A DNA stretch of 64,000 nt, from the NCBI GenBank assembly GCA_000499405.2, contig HG738139.1:12636898-12700897 (forward strand), in the 5' to 3' direction. Origin of the DNA: Onchocerca volvulus. Its lineage: Eukaryota; Nematoda; Chromadorea; Rhabditida; Onchocercidae. The position numbers were made by a program, and so were the translations under genes. Shown one piece after another: positions 50,817 to 63,891 of this stretch (the stretch's first letter is position 1; each line of letters begins with the position of its first letter). Below the pieces are notes generated by a model, which had not been told where the DNA came from, made no database searches, and worked only from the letters and a program-made list of their open reading frames with translations.

Positions 50817-52323
50817 TTCAGGTAGCGCTGGACTAACGGCGTTTAGAAATGTAAATATTGATTTTTTGATTAGTCACTGTTTAATTTTATTGTTTTTGTT
50901 ATTTGTAAAATACAGGTTTTATAGATGAAGAATGTCAATTTTCAATTCAATCTGATACAACAGGCTGATGGATTCTTTTTTTAAAGAAATTTTATGTCCT
51001 TTCAAATTCCTATTTTCTTGCTCATCATTATGGAAAATCATTTGTAGATCGCCTTATTATCTGATGCATTTATTCATATTTTAGATTTTTATAAAAAAAA
51101 AAAGATATTTATCTTAATTAGATTTGAAAATATACAATATTTGATGATAAACAATAAGTATCTTTTTTCTACAAATTGATCGAAATTTTGCAGCTTTTCA
51201 CTGTGACTTTTCTGACAATTTTGAATATCTCAGTTGATTATATTTCGGAATATGTTATAATTAAGTATTTGATCACGTGCATTCTAAGGCATCCTGAATG
51301 TTTAATGTATGTATTTAATAAACACGAAATACACAAGCAGCCAAGTTCAACAAAATAGATTCAAACAATGAATCTAAATATAAAAGATGAGGACGAGATT
51401 TAGAAGTAGTTGTTGAGTAGAATCTTCAAATATCTATTAAAAAAAAGTTTGCTAGTTCAGTGCATCCATTTTCTTTGTTCGAATGCTATGGTTGTATGAT
51501 TTTTCTTAATTGAAATTTTCTTTATATTACAATTTAGAATTTATTTAAATGCAGTAATTATAATCAAAATGCAAGTTATTTTGTGGAAATGGTCAAGTGA
51601 GGTAATTATTATAATTAGCATTAATAATTAATAGTATTTCAAAATGATCAGTTTAATTTGGTAGTCGATTATTTGATTAGCCCAGAATGAATTAATTATA
51701 GGATGCGATTGACAAATCGAAATCTCATTGATTTTGGATTATCGTTTTGATGCATTTATATAAGCAAGACATTGTTTTGAAGTTTTCTTTATCTTTTTTA
51801 AACCGTTTTTTTTTTTTTCTTCATAAAGTTTTATCTCTTAAATTATTAAATTATTTATTTTTGTGGAATAAGTGTAAAAATTTTTGTTATACATCAGAGA
51901 GCAAACGTAATATAATCAGAAAAACTAGATGCTTAAGAAAGGATGGAACTTGTTTAATTCAATTAATCAGTCTGAGAGATTCTTACTGGAAAATATGCAA
52001 AAATAATATCAATTATTTCTTTTTCCGACATATGACCTTTGTACGATTACCTAGGTAAACATTTTTGACATAAAAAAGAAAGAGAAAACGATTCGTTCTA
52101 TTTTCAAAAGGATTAAATCCTGATACTTAACAATATTCATGTTTAATCCTTGTGCTTAACAGTATCGAACACATCCAAGACTTCCTTGAGATTGTTAATC
52201 CACTCATGGAAAATTTCTAATCTTTTCCGTAAGGCTGTGGATCCCAAATTTTGCTAAGGAATTAACTTATGGATATCTTGAGAAGAATATTCAGGAAAAT
52301 CTGTGCATTTTTTTTTTTTTTTT

Positions 52324-52403
52324 TTTCAATTTCTTTAATTCTAATTATACTTTTGGTCGTGCTTTTTAGACCACAAATATAATTAGAATTAAAGAAATTG
52401 AAA
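52324..52403. repeat. Perfect 26 bp inverted repeat forming a hairpin
   Basis: Arms at 52324-52349 and 52378-52403 are exact reverse complements; the core is CAATTTCTTTAATTCTAATT. The 28 nt between them contains a second inverted pair, TGGTC and GACCA, around GTGCTTTTTA, so the whole folds into one long stem with a small internal loop. It could be a foldback element remnant or a transcribed hairpin. Confidence 0.85.
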
Positions 52404-53322
52404 CTATCCATTATTTTTCATAAATAAACCTGAATAATTGCAAATTCTCATATTTATTCCGAGAAATGTGACAAAGAACTTTGTCAAGGAAATATTTCTA
52501 TTTTTATGGATATCTGAAAAAAAAAGAAGATGAATTTCCATTTTGCTGTTTTTCGGAGAAATTATGCTGTTTTTCTAGTTTCTTCTTTTGAATGTACCAT
52601 TTTTCGCTAGTAATTTTAGCATCTGAAAAATTACAATCAGAAAGGTTTTAATACCAGAGAAACAATTTTTTTATAATTCTAATGCTTTCCCGAAAAATTT
52701 TCCTGTCTGACTTTTATGAGATATTTGTTTTGAAGTTTAATTATTTAGCAAGCAGTTGCAGTACTTTGAATTCGAATTTTAACATCTCGTAATCGATGAT
52801 TTTGAAATATAATAATTTCCTAATTTATAAAATTTTTGAGAAGGATTTCATGACTTTTTGATAAATGCATAGCAATGGCTTCTGCTTCTTCTTTTATGGT
52901 GTAAAAATGAATTGCAAATTAAATTTTAAAGATAAAATATAAATGATAAAAGAATTATTTCTTAAGAAGTTTAGCAAATTACTGTAATTCTTCTCCAAAA
53001 AAAGTAAATAGCCTCAAAATAATAGAGATTAATTGAAAATTCAAACAGAAAGATAACAGATTGCGATTAAGGAAGTTACTAATGCTTAATTAGTAATGCA
53101 CAATTATAATGCTAAGAGTCAAAGGTCAGGCGATACATAGAAAGTTGGATAAAGACGAATCATTTTTGAGATTTGGACAAATCTCTAATACGATTAAACA
53201 TCAAAGGTGACAAATGACAGTTATACTGAGACTACAAATTGATTGGCAGTTTAGTCGGCAAAATGAATCACAAAAACATTAATTGTTATTGTTTTTGTAT
53301 TTATATCTATATGAATGTGTAA

Positions 53323-53325
<3 letters not shown>

Positions 53326-53366
<41 letters not shown>
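53326..53366. repeat. (GT)n microsatellite
   Basis: About 20 GT units, uninterrupted. Confidence 0.95.
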
Positions 53367-53372
<6 letters not shown>

Positions 53373-55539
53373 TTCGATTTCTTTAATAGTTTTAAATTAT
53401 TCTCAAGAATTTTCAGATGAAAAAAAAAAATGACTAAATCTACGAAACTATACTTTTCGTTAAATATTGTGTGACAGGTTTTTTATTGTAATTAAATTTT
53501 CATATTATTAATGATAATATATTTATCACAAACAGAAGGAAATTGCGAATCATTTTTTGTTTCTGTCAATATTGGATGAAAGGTCATTTTCAAGTAAATT
53601 TTTCAGATAATATGATGCATCTGAATATATATATATATATATGTTTGCTTAATCTTTGAATAAATTAATCTTTCATTTCTTATTTTGTTGATATACATTT
53701 GAAATAATCGGATTTTTGCAAATTTCCAATGGAAATACGATAAATGATGATTGGCATTAGAAATTCCGGAAATATATATATAAAAAAAAAAGATTCATTA
53801 TTCATTTCATTTTTCATAATTTATCCATAAAAGTTCTCGAACTATCCATTATTAATGATTTCATGAAATTTTTTTAAGGAACTATATTGTTTTATGAAAT
53901 CATAATCTGAAACTGTAATATTTTATAATCAATGATTAAAAAATCCAATAAATGAATGATAATTTATTCATGAAAATTCTTAATATAAGAAATTTTTTAA
54001 AAAGTTTCTAAATTCAATGAAAGCTAAATATTAGTGAATTTTAGCCTTTATCAATTTGAAAGAATTGATGACACCGTTTCATGACATTCCAAAAAAGCAA
54101 ATACCGAAAATATTTTCGTCCCTTCATCTCAATTCCAAATACTTTTGTTACTATACTCTTGAATTTTTTATCAGTAAGAAATATACAAATGATAAAAAGT
54201 GAATGGCAATTGCAAGAAAATTTTTTTTTTTAGGCGAATTTTTCGAAAAAATTTCGGATGATTTTTCGATCTTTGATATCGAATGTACAATAATACCGAT
54301 GATATTGAACTGGAAGCTAAAGCTTTTTTGATTCTTTTGATTATTTGTTTTTTTTTTTCTCAAATATTTATAACTTAGATTTTTTCTTTTAATTTTCACG
54401 AAATACTATCACGATGATGATATAAAAATTTTTAGTATTGAGTCTTGATTATTCATTTCGAAATGAGAAAAAGATAGTACTAGCACTTCAAAATATTATC
54501 ATCATTGTTGATGATATGAAAAATTCTGACATTTATGAGCCTTCATTTGTTGAACTCAAAATAGGAAAAAGATGATACCATCAATTAAAAAGAAAACAGG
54601 ATGTCTGAAGAGCAAAAAAAGTGGGAAGAACTACTACGTTTTCTTTGAAAAAAAAAGAAATAATTTAAATTAATTACTTTGACATAATGGGGAAAGATAT
54701 ACAGCAATAGGGTGTTATTTAGAAAGGAAACAGGATGAATTACTGTATGAAATGTATTATTTTGCTTACTATTTTCCTATCTCAATCTTTTGTTGAATCT
54801 TGCAAATTTATAGAATAGGAGAAAAAAAAAGAAAAGAAAACTGAACAATATAAATTTCAATAAGAAAAACTTTCATTTTTCTGCAAACGATGACATTAAA
54901 CTGTCACCAAAGAATCATTCTCTCAGCCTCATTGTACTAAATTGTAAATGAAAGGACAAACACAAAAGCATTCCTTCCATAATTATTATTATTTCGGAAT
55001 GAATTTTAGAAAAGGAAATATATTTAATACACATAAATCTATGTGTATATTTTGGGATGGATGAAATTTTAATAAATTTTTATGCAAAGAATGTAATGAA
55101 TGATGATATATTTTAATCATCACTGATTGCTTTTTTTATCCGTTCAGAAGAACAATTTATTGATTAAATTATTCAGCCAATTAAATTTTCATCCATATTT
55201 GGAATAGTTTGAGCATATGAGAGGAAAATTTTTAAATGAATTACTTATTAAATGAGTAAGAAATGAAGTACGTCATGAAACTGTTATAATCGGCATATTC
55301 GGTTTCGGTTTTCTTCGACTTTTTTTTCTATTGGAAAGATAAATATATTTGATAGAATTCAGAAAAAAATATGACAATTATTCTTATCTTTTCATTTATT
55401 TTGAAATTTTTCTTATACCTGGTTCTCATCCAACAATTCTTTTGCCATAATTGTGTTTAGTGATTAAAATAATTGTGGGACGAAACATTTTCAATCTATC
55501 CCCAAATTTTCAGTGAGCATGACAACTCATTTGAATGAA

Positions 55540-55573
55540 GCTTGAATGAAGCATAGACATTGAATGTGTGCTC
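55540..55573. repeat. Dispersed repeat, copy 1
   Basis: GCTTGAATGAAGC then TAGACATTGAATGTGTGCTC. The second block is identical at 62132-62151, where it also follows a GCTTGAACG segment. Confidence 0.7.
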
Positions 55574-55644
55574 CAAGTAAACCGTTTTTTGGTAAGCTGA
55601 ACTGGCGCTGTAAGATGAACCAAACATTGAATATGAAATATCTA

Positions 55645-55962
55645 TGGAAATGATAATAATTCTAGATATATGACCGCAAATTGTAAGTGATAACAATACT
55701 GGATATATCGTTGCGATTGGAAGTGATAATAATCCTGGATACACCATCCCGGGTAGTAATGCTAATGATTCTAGATATATTATTGCGGATAGGAACTGAT
55801 AACAATCCTGGATACGTTATTGCAGATCGAAAGCGATGATAATCCTGAATATATCATTGCAAATTAGAAGTGATAACAATCCTGGATATGTTATTGCAAG
55901 TCGAAAGGGATGATAATCCTAAATAAATCATTGCAAATTAGAAATGACAACAATCCTGGATA
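55645..55962. repeat. Minisatellite, unit about 36-42 bp
   Basis: Eight to nine imperfect copies of a unit built from TTGCAAATTAGAAGTGATAA and CAATCCTGGATAT. Copies alternate between AACAATCC and GATGATAATCC forms, suggesting a higher-order two-unit period. Confidence 0.9.
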
Positions 55963-57936
55963 TTGTCGATATTCGGTATCTACTGCTTCATCCTTTCCTT
56001 TCTTCTTCATGACAATCTCTTTCATTTTTGCCTTCTCAACAGAGTAACTGTAAATCAAAAACAATATTATCCCCTTTAGACGAAAACTTTTTTGTCAACT
56101 TGAAGTATTGATTTGAAATCCCCACCCTATCAATTCTTACATTTATCAAGAGATGTATCTATTATAAACGAAATGAACTTGATCTAAAGTGATTAGCATC
56201 TTTCGAAAATAAAATAATTTCAATGTTACATTATCACTTCAAAAACATCATCCAGTATTCTATTTTCTTACTGAAGAATATGCTAATCACTTCAAATCAA
56301 AAATCAATCTTGAAAATTGATTTTGATTTGTCAAAATGAACATATAATCAAAAGTATAAAATACGCAAAAAAAATAAATGAAAAATAAAATATGTGAAAA
56401 ATGAAAAAAAAAAAGTTCATGCGAAGAAAATATCGCTTTTGAGTGTTATTAAATTATTTGAATGAAATTTTAACATAAAAAAATGTGGGGTAAAAATTAA
56501 GTTTTTTAACAAAGAGAATTATTTGCAACATGAAGAATTAAAGAAAGTTTTTGTTTGCAACTTGAATTTTGAAAGAAAAAGAAATGTTGAGAAATTAATT
56601 CTGAACAGAGAGAGAGGTTTATTTTTAAAAAAAGTCGTTTTTTAAAAACACATTTACATTCTTTTAAAAACGTTATTCATCTTATTACAAATAATTGTTG
56701 TAGATTCGATAATAAATTCAAAATTTGAAAATTATTGAAAACTTATTTTAGGAAAATTTACCTTTTCACTCTAGCAAATTGTTATTGTACTTTTTCAGGT
56801 TGAATGCAATATAAAAGTACAGAAATTGAACATAAAAATGATAAATACTGATAATTTCTTGGATGTTTAAACTGCACCGACATTAATCGGAATTGACATT
56901 TTTTAAAATAAATGAAGGACGAACATCGGAGTACACTATTTACAATTACTTAATGATATAATGACCGATCGATATTGCTATTCTTTAACAGTTACCAAAA
57001 AGTTTTATTATTTTTTTAAGGATTTTTCGCCTTAAAACTTTGTTTTCAATGGAACATTTTTAGTTGTAAGACTATTTATGATACGAAAATTCACGACTTT
57101 GAAATTTTTTCCGATAAAAATTGATTTGAAATCTATCAAACCAATATTTAAGGAAAATCGATCAGCTCATAAAGTTTATTTAAAATTATTTGGAAAACTT
57201 TCTTTTCTTTCAGATTTATTTATTTTTCTTTTTTAAAAAATAAGTATTTACATTTGACTCAAGTCCATTTTTTCGCCTTATTTCTTTAATTACCAATTTT
57301 CGGTAGACTTTCCCTTCTTTTTTAAATTGAATCCAACTCATTTTAATGATTACCAATAATTTCGTAAAATTAATTTTCTTACGCGACTAATAAAAATTTC
57401 TCCTTTAATAGATGCATGCATTCTTCGCAATACAGTTTTTTTTTTTTTTTCAATCAAAATGAACTGAATTTTTGCAAGTAATTATTATTTATTATTCAGT
57501 TTGATGGAAAATATATCCAAATATTCTAGTTTTTTATCTTTAATTATTTATCCTTTGAACTAATGAATAGCTTATCAAACTATTGTTATGTTAATGCTAA
57601 ATATTTTAGAAGAAATGTTATAAAAGTTATTGAAGTAGAATAAAAATATTCCACTTGTAATTCATTAAAGCTTTCTTAAGATGAAATGATTCATTCGAAT
57701 CTTTTAACTTTTGCTAAAAAAATAACTCTCATTGTTTTTTTGTTTAATAATCCATTCATTTAATAATACTAAATTTTATAAAATGATTGGCAATATTGGT
57801 AAAGATGGAATTTTCAGAATGATTGAACGAAACTATAAATTCTTATGATTACAAATTCTAACGAAACACAAACTAATCATAAACATAGCAACTAAATTGA
57901 TCGTTAACAAAAAAAAAAAAAAAAAAAAAAAAAAAA

Positions 57937-58170
57937 NNNNNNNNNNNNNNNNNNNNNNNNNNNNNNNNNNNNNNNNNNNNNNNNNNNNNNNNNNNNNNNN
58001 NNNNNNNNNNNNNNNNNNNNNNNNNNNNNNNNNNNNNNNNNNNNNNNNNNNNNNNNNNNNNNNNNNNNNNNNNNNNNNNNNNNNNNNNNNNNNNNNNNNN
58101 NNNNNNNNNNNNNNNNNNNNNNNNNNNNNNNNNNNNNNNNNNNNNNNNNNNNNNNNNNNNNNNNNNNNNN
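57937..58170. other. Assembly gap (234 N)
   Basis: A run of N follows about 28 A and precedes TTATTATTATC. Open frames reported across it are artefacts. The adjoining homopolymer probably caused the break. Confidence 1.
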
Positions 58171-61100
58171 TTATTATTATCATTATTAATTATTGCCATT
58201 AATTATTGTCAGTTATTATTGTACTACTATTACTTTTTATACTTCTAAGTACTAATCTTATTTTTTCAATTCAAATTTTTCGAAAAATGAATCCAGGAAG
58301 TTGAGACATTAGGAGTCACCGAATGGGCGATGTCGTTTTGGAGAATAATTAATTGTGTTTATCAAATAAATGAATTTTATTTTTATTCAATAAAGTATGT
58401 GTTTATGACAGAATTTTTCTGATTGATGAATTGGACAAGTGTCGAATAAACATTTCACTGAGCAAATAAAATTGAACCTAGTAAATAAGCAACTATGTAA
58501 TAAACAATTAAATACATTCTTTCGCCAAATTTGATTGTATTCAAATCAACGAGGGATCAAAAAAATTTTTTGGATGAATATTTATTATTGAAATAATACC
58601 AAGTATGAAAATTCCACCATCATAGTTGAAAAAAATTTTAAATTGATTTTGTTCTTATGTTATTAATAATCGATTGCAAACTTTTTCACTGCAGCAAATA
58701 TAAGAAAGTGTAAATTCAGTAAGCTTATAATTCCCATCTAAATCCCATTCTTTGCGTATTTTCAACAAGTATGACAAATTTTTTTCATCTTGTTGACATT
58801 TCTTTACATAGAATTAATATATATATCTATATCATCGTTTGAAAACATTTTGAATGCTACTGCTGACGTAAAAATCAAAAAAAACAAATTTTATTAATCT
58901 TGACATGAAAAATAATGATAGTAATTGGTGAAGAATTGGATAGTAATTGATTACAATGATTTGATAATAATTCGTTTAGACTCGCCTTTGGTAATAACTA
59001 AATTAGTAAAAATATCGAATAAAATAACTAAAATTTTGGCGGACCATCAAAAAACTAAATGATTGTACATCATTGAACTTTCGGCAAAATGAGAAAAATT
59101 CAGCAACTATAATCTTCACTTCAATATTATATCTAAAAACAAAAAAGTTAAATACCTTTATGGTAATAGTTTTAATATCATGAATCTACATATTCATATA
59201 TTTCAGAAAGTGAAATTTCAAAAAGACCAATATAATTCAATGTAAGGTGCTAATTTGATGAAAAACTGTAAATGCAAAAAAATCGTAAATAAAAGCCAAT
59301 GTGCAGAAATCTTTTAATTTTTTTATCGTAAAAAAAGAAGGAGTTTGACTTTTTAATTCAACTAATTTATTTGAAACTTTTGATGCTTGAATGGTTTCGT
59401 TTTTTGTTATTTTATCATTAAAAATTCCTTTAATTGATACCTTGAAACACCTTTAATGGTTTTTACATCATGAAATTTCTTATTTAAAAAAAAAAGTGAA
59501 TTAAATTTGTTGAAAAAGCATTTTGGGAAAGGGTGTGAATAAAATTTTTGATGATCAAACTTATTCAATAATAAATATTTTGTTTCTTGTCCACCTAATC
59601 AATATTTTCATACTAATTTGAATGAATTTGCAAGAAATAAAAGAAGTCGAAAAATTTAAAAACAATCTCTGTTTGCAGAATTCGTAGAAGAATCTGTTTG
59701 TAGAATCATCAAACTGTGAAATTACTATGATTAAAAGTAATAGCAGTTTTCGATATTAAATATTTTGCATTGTATCCATTTAAAATATTATTTCATGCAG
59801 CACGTTGCATTGGGCAAAAATTGTTGTTGTACGAAAATTTGACTTTCAGAAAAAGTTCAGTATTTTCAGTATTTTTCTGGGATTTAATAAAAAAAGAATT
59901 CAATGCGATAAAAGCAAATCAGTTCGATAAATTCAAAAATCATTTCCGAATTTCTGATTAACTAATGATGTTTCGTAGCGATCAACTGGTCTTTGAGCCA
60001 TTATATCATCATATTTTGTATCTTAAACTTACATTTTTATTCTAATCAACTTTCGCCAATCTGTTAATATTCTGATTTGATGACAACAGAAGGATAAAGA
60101 TAAATCTCGATTATCTTGGAAAAATGAATAGATTTTCTCCTTAATTACAATTGATGAATGAAAAATGAATTCTAATCAAAAGTGAGATAGAATATAAATT
60201 ATAAAAGACATCCAAAAAAATGCATTGACGTAAAAGAATTCCAATTAGTGATTGATAGACTGTCATTTTCTTGTTGCATAAAAAATTGCTTTTTTAATTA
60301 TAAGTTCTTTGAAGTCGAAATTTTTCATTTTCTTTAAGATGGGTCATTCTATAAAAATGTACTGAATTTAAAAACTGACTTGTACTTGCAAGCCAAAAAA
60401 TCATATTTTTCAAGGAAAATTACAAAACATAAAAACATAAGTAATTTTTAATTAATCAAACTATCTATTATTTTTATCATATTTCTTTGACAAAAATAAT
60501 AAATAGTTTGTTCATTTAATTAAATATGATAATTCTTGATAAACATTGAGCACATTAATTTGAATAAATAAATTTAAAGATTTATAAAATGCACGGTATA
60601 GAAATTCTGATAATACAAAAAGATGAATACAAGTATATCGATATACCAAACAATAGTTGAATGAGTTTGAAATTTAACAATATTTCAGATTTCAGTTGTT
60701 GAATGTTCGAAAATTTGCATCTGTAATATTTTTGATTAATTTTAATAAACTTTACCGCTTTTATTTTAATAAATTTGTCTGGCAAAAGAGTTTAAAACAG
60801 TTGGAACAAAAAAAAAAAGTGTACAAAACGAGATTTAAAATTACGTACTGACAAACGTTTGACAGACAAGAAGGAGTGTAAATAATGAATACGAAAATTC
60901 CTGAAACTATCTTTTTTTGTACGATTGAAAAGAAAAAAAGAAAAATTTTAGCTGATGAGATTAAAAGTCTAATCAAAGAATAGGAAAGAGAAATTTTTCG
61001 AATATATTGAACACGATGAATGGCGGGGCTAAAAAAGACGAAAAAAAACATTTTCATTTCATTATTTTTATTTTATGTATCCCATCATAATTGATGCAAG

Positions 61101-63336
61101 CTTACAAATTTGCTTACAAATCGCATAGCATAAGGCGAAAATGAACGCAAAAAGTGATAAAAAATATTATTTATTAACCTTGGTTTTTTTCCTTTTTTTC
61201 TAATTCTATCCACTTTTTAAATCCATCTTTGTTTTATCATTTAAATTGTTCGACAACAATTCTAGAACTTCGTTAGAAACAAATAACAGTAAAAATCATT
61301 ATTTTATGAAAATTGTTCCAAAAAGAGAATTATTGCTAGGGCAACCGTTGAAATGCTCTATTGTGATTTTGAAAATGATTTAAAGAATCTGATATCCCAG
61401 ATCAGAACAAGAATTTCCGAGCAATTTTCTTGGTGCTTCCTTCGACGACATAATTTTCATCATGGTAATTATTAAAAATCATAGCTCAATTTTAGCCGAA
61501 GGAATATATATTCTCAAATAGGTGATATGATCAAAATCAAATTTTGATCAATGCACTAGAAAATTCAAGTGATGATAGAATGTCATGTCTTTTCAAATCT
61601 TTATGAAAAATCACAAAAACTCATTTTAAAAGATCACAAACAGCAAATTTTAATCGCTTAAAAAATAATCATTTTGTCACAAAATCTTTAAAAGAAATAA
61701 ATTTGACAAAAAATTGGCCTAAACAACAAAATTTTTTACTTTTTTTTTGTATCATGGATGTTCAATAATTTTTTTTTAAATAAAAGTTTGTAAGAAATGA
61801 AATACAACTGTAATTTGCGAATGTTTTCATTTTTATTTTTGTTACAAAAAAAAAATAAACATAACCATTTACAATTATATTTTAATTATATTTGATGAAT
61901 TTGAAAAAAGTAAGTTTGAATATAGCATGCGAATATTTCAGGTTTTTGTAAAAACTGAAACATGGATAAGTAATGAAAACCTGAAGTGATTCTCACATGT
62001 AAATTAATCCTCTGACTTTGTTATGAAAGCGGAAGACTAATCGAACTGTCTGAAATTTCCCTCAAGATAGCTGCAGTAGTAATGAAGCTGTTATATTCGG
62101 TAAAAACGAACGATTTGCTTGAACGAAAAGCGTAGACATTGAATGTGTGCTCGAAAATCAAATGTCGAAAAACTAACGCAAAAAATGCTTTATTTGTCTC
62201 AAGTGTGTTTAAATATTAAGGATGACGTTTTATAAAATTTAATTTATAATGCGAAATTCGCAAAATTTTTTGTATATGTCTTTTTTTATAACTTTTTTTA
62301 CATACAAGATAATTGAAGCAACAATAAAATTGCATTCATTTGCTTCTTTCAGAGCTAATGTAGGAATTTTTAATTGCAACTGTAAAAGCGTTAAAGTGAT
62401 CGTAAAATCACAAGTTTACGATTATAGAATTAAAACCCATAATTGATCAATAAATTATTTAGTGTTTTGTAAATTCTGCAAGATGAAGTTGGCATAACTA
62501 TTAGAACAATAAAAATTGCAGGATAAGAAATTATCTTCAAAATTTCAAAGTTTTAATAGATTTTAAAAAGCGAAAGGGAAGAAGAAAATATGAACAAGTT
62601 ATGATACGAATGATAGCTTGAAATGATAGCTCCGAGGTAATTAATAATTCACAAATAGCTAAGATATTGACAAATATCAAAGAAACAAACATTTTTTAAA
62701 AGGGCAAGTTTTTTCTTCTTTTCTTTGCATAAAAGATATTTTTCATGAAAAAAAATTTTTTAATTTTAGAGTAAATATTTCATCATTAGGAGGGATGGGT
62801 GGATAAAGAGTACTGAAGAGAAGAATGAGAAAAGTGAAAAGATTTTCCGAGAAGATGGATAGATGTTTTCCTTCTTTAGAGTACTTGGCTGATTTAACTT
62901 TTTCAAGACGAAATTGGAATGTGGCAAAACTGGAAATGGGTTCGGAAAAAAGTAAGAACGAGAAAAATTTGTGAGCAAAATTCAACCCATTCTTTTAGAA
63001 ATACGATATTCAAACGGTCAAATTAAATAAGAAAGGTGGGAGTGTAACTTCTGAATATAGATAACTTTAGACAGGTAATTACCAAATAGTCCGGAATAGA
63101 CCGAAAAAGAGAGATGATAATTTGAAGAGGTGTGGTAAGTTTGTTAGAGTTGGTTGATTGCGTACTTAAATGATGCGACAACGCTTGGATGGTATTCATT
63201 TCGTTGTCACATATTTTCTTTCCTTTTCGGAAGGAAAGAAGAGGCTTTTATTTTGCGTGCGTGTGTGTGGAAAATTTTGTCCAGTTTTTCTGTCAAAACA
63301 CTCAAAAAAAGACAAAAAGTTTTTTAATCAAACGAA
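58171..63336. other. Gene-poor interval upstream of the collagen exon
   Basis: AT-rich sequence without a supported gene. It carries the second copy of a dispersed repeat near 62088-62151. It presumably contains the collagen promoter at its right end; no specific element was recognised. Confidence 0.55.
62088..62151. repeat. Dispersed repeat, copy 2
   Basis: CTGTTATATTCGGTAAAAAC, then GCTTGAACGAAAAGCG, then TAGACATTGAATGTGTGCTC. The first block resembles about 55280-55304 and the last equals copy 1, in the same order, with about 250 bp more sequence between them at 55 kb. Confidence 0.6.
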
Positions 63337-63498
63337 ATGGAAGTGCAAAATCGGATCAAAGCCTATAAATTTGTCGCTTATTCTGCGGTGACCTTTAGCA
63401 TTGTTGCTGTATTATCAATATGCATCACACTTCCAATGATTTATAATTATGTACATCATGTCAGGCAACAAATGCAAAACGAAATTGTATTCTGCAAG
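63337..63498 (+). CDS. Nematode cuticle collagen, first exon (partial gene)
   Basis: The exon encodes 54 residues ending at a GTTTGT donor (63499). It contains the full nematode cuticle collagen N-terminal domain: KFVAYSAVTFSIVAVLSICI, then LPMIYNYVHHVRQQMQNEI and a Cys near the exon end. The hydrophobic stretch is the signal anchor. In this family Gly-X-Y repeats follow in later exons; none are visible before the window ends, so the gene continues to the right or the exon is orphaned. Cuticle collagens are secreted by the epidermis, processed and cross-linked into the exoskeleton. No strong acceptor adjoins the ATG, so this transcript may not be trans-spliced at the start codon. Confidence 0.85.
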
Positions 63499-63891
63499 GT
63501 TTGTCAATTCTCCATATCCCAACTGATTGCATGCATTATTGCATGCAATACTTTTATTCTATTATCATTTATTTATCAATCTATTGCTATCTTCTCTTTT
63601 TTCACATCTTTTTTTTTATTTAGCTTAATTAGCTGTAGTTTTTAATTCAATATTTGAGAAAATTCTTTGTAGACTGTCTAATAATTAGTTTAATAATTGT
63701 AGCCATCTTAATGTATCATTTCTTATTTTCATTCGAAAAAATTTTTAAATTACCAATAATTAATTCTATGATCAGGAATTTTCGAAATTTCATTTCTTTC
63801 ACTGGCTTTTTTTTTTTTTGAAATTAGACTTTTAAATGATCTATAATTAAGATTTTGATGTCAAAAAAGAAAAAGATATAATTTATAAAAA

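Larger units (their letters stand above)
50817..57936. other. Gene-poor interval downstream of NEMP1
   Basis: Seven kilobases of AT-rich DNA holding the NEMP1 3' UTR, a long hairpin, a GT microsatellite and a 36-42 bp minisatellite, all listed separately. No open frame with coding character was found. Confidence 0.55.

Noticed and set aside
51747..52058. Plus-strand 103-codon frame
   Set aside because: Phe/Leu/Asn-rich AT-driven frame without domain or splice support.
55645..55962. Second GATA-factor site cluster
   Set aside because: The GATAA cores repeat because the minisatellite unit repeats, unlike the irregular cluster at 14421-14926.
57833..58202. Frames spanning the N run
   Set aside because: Created by unknown bases and adjoining poly(A).
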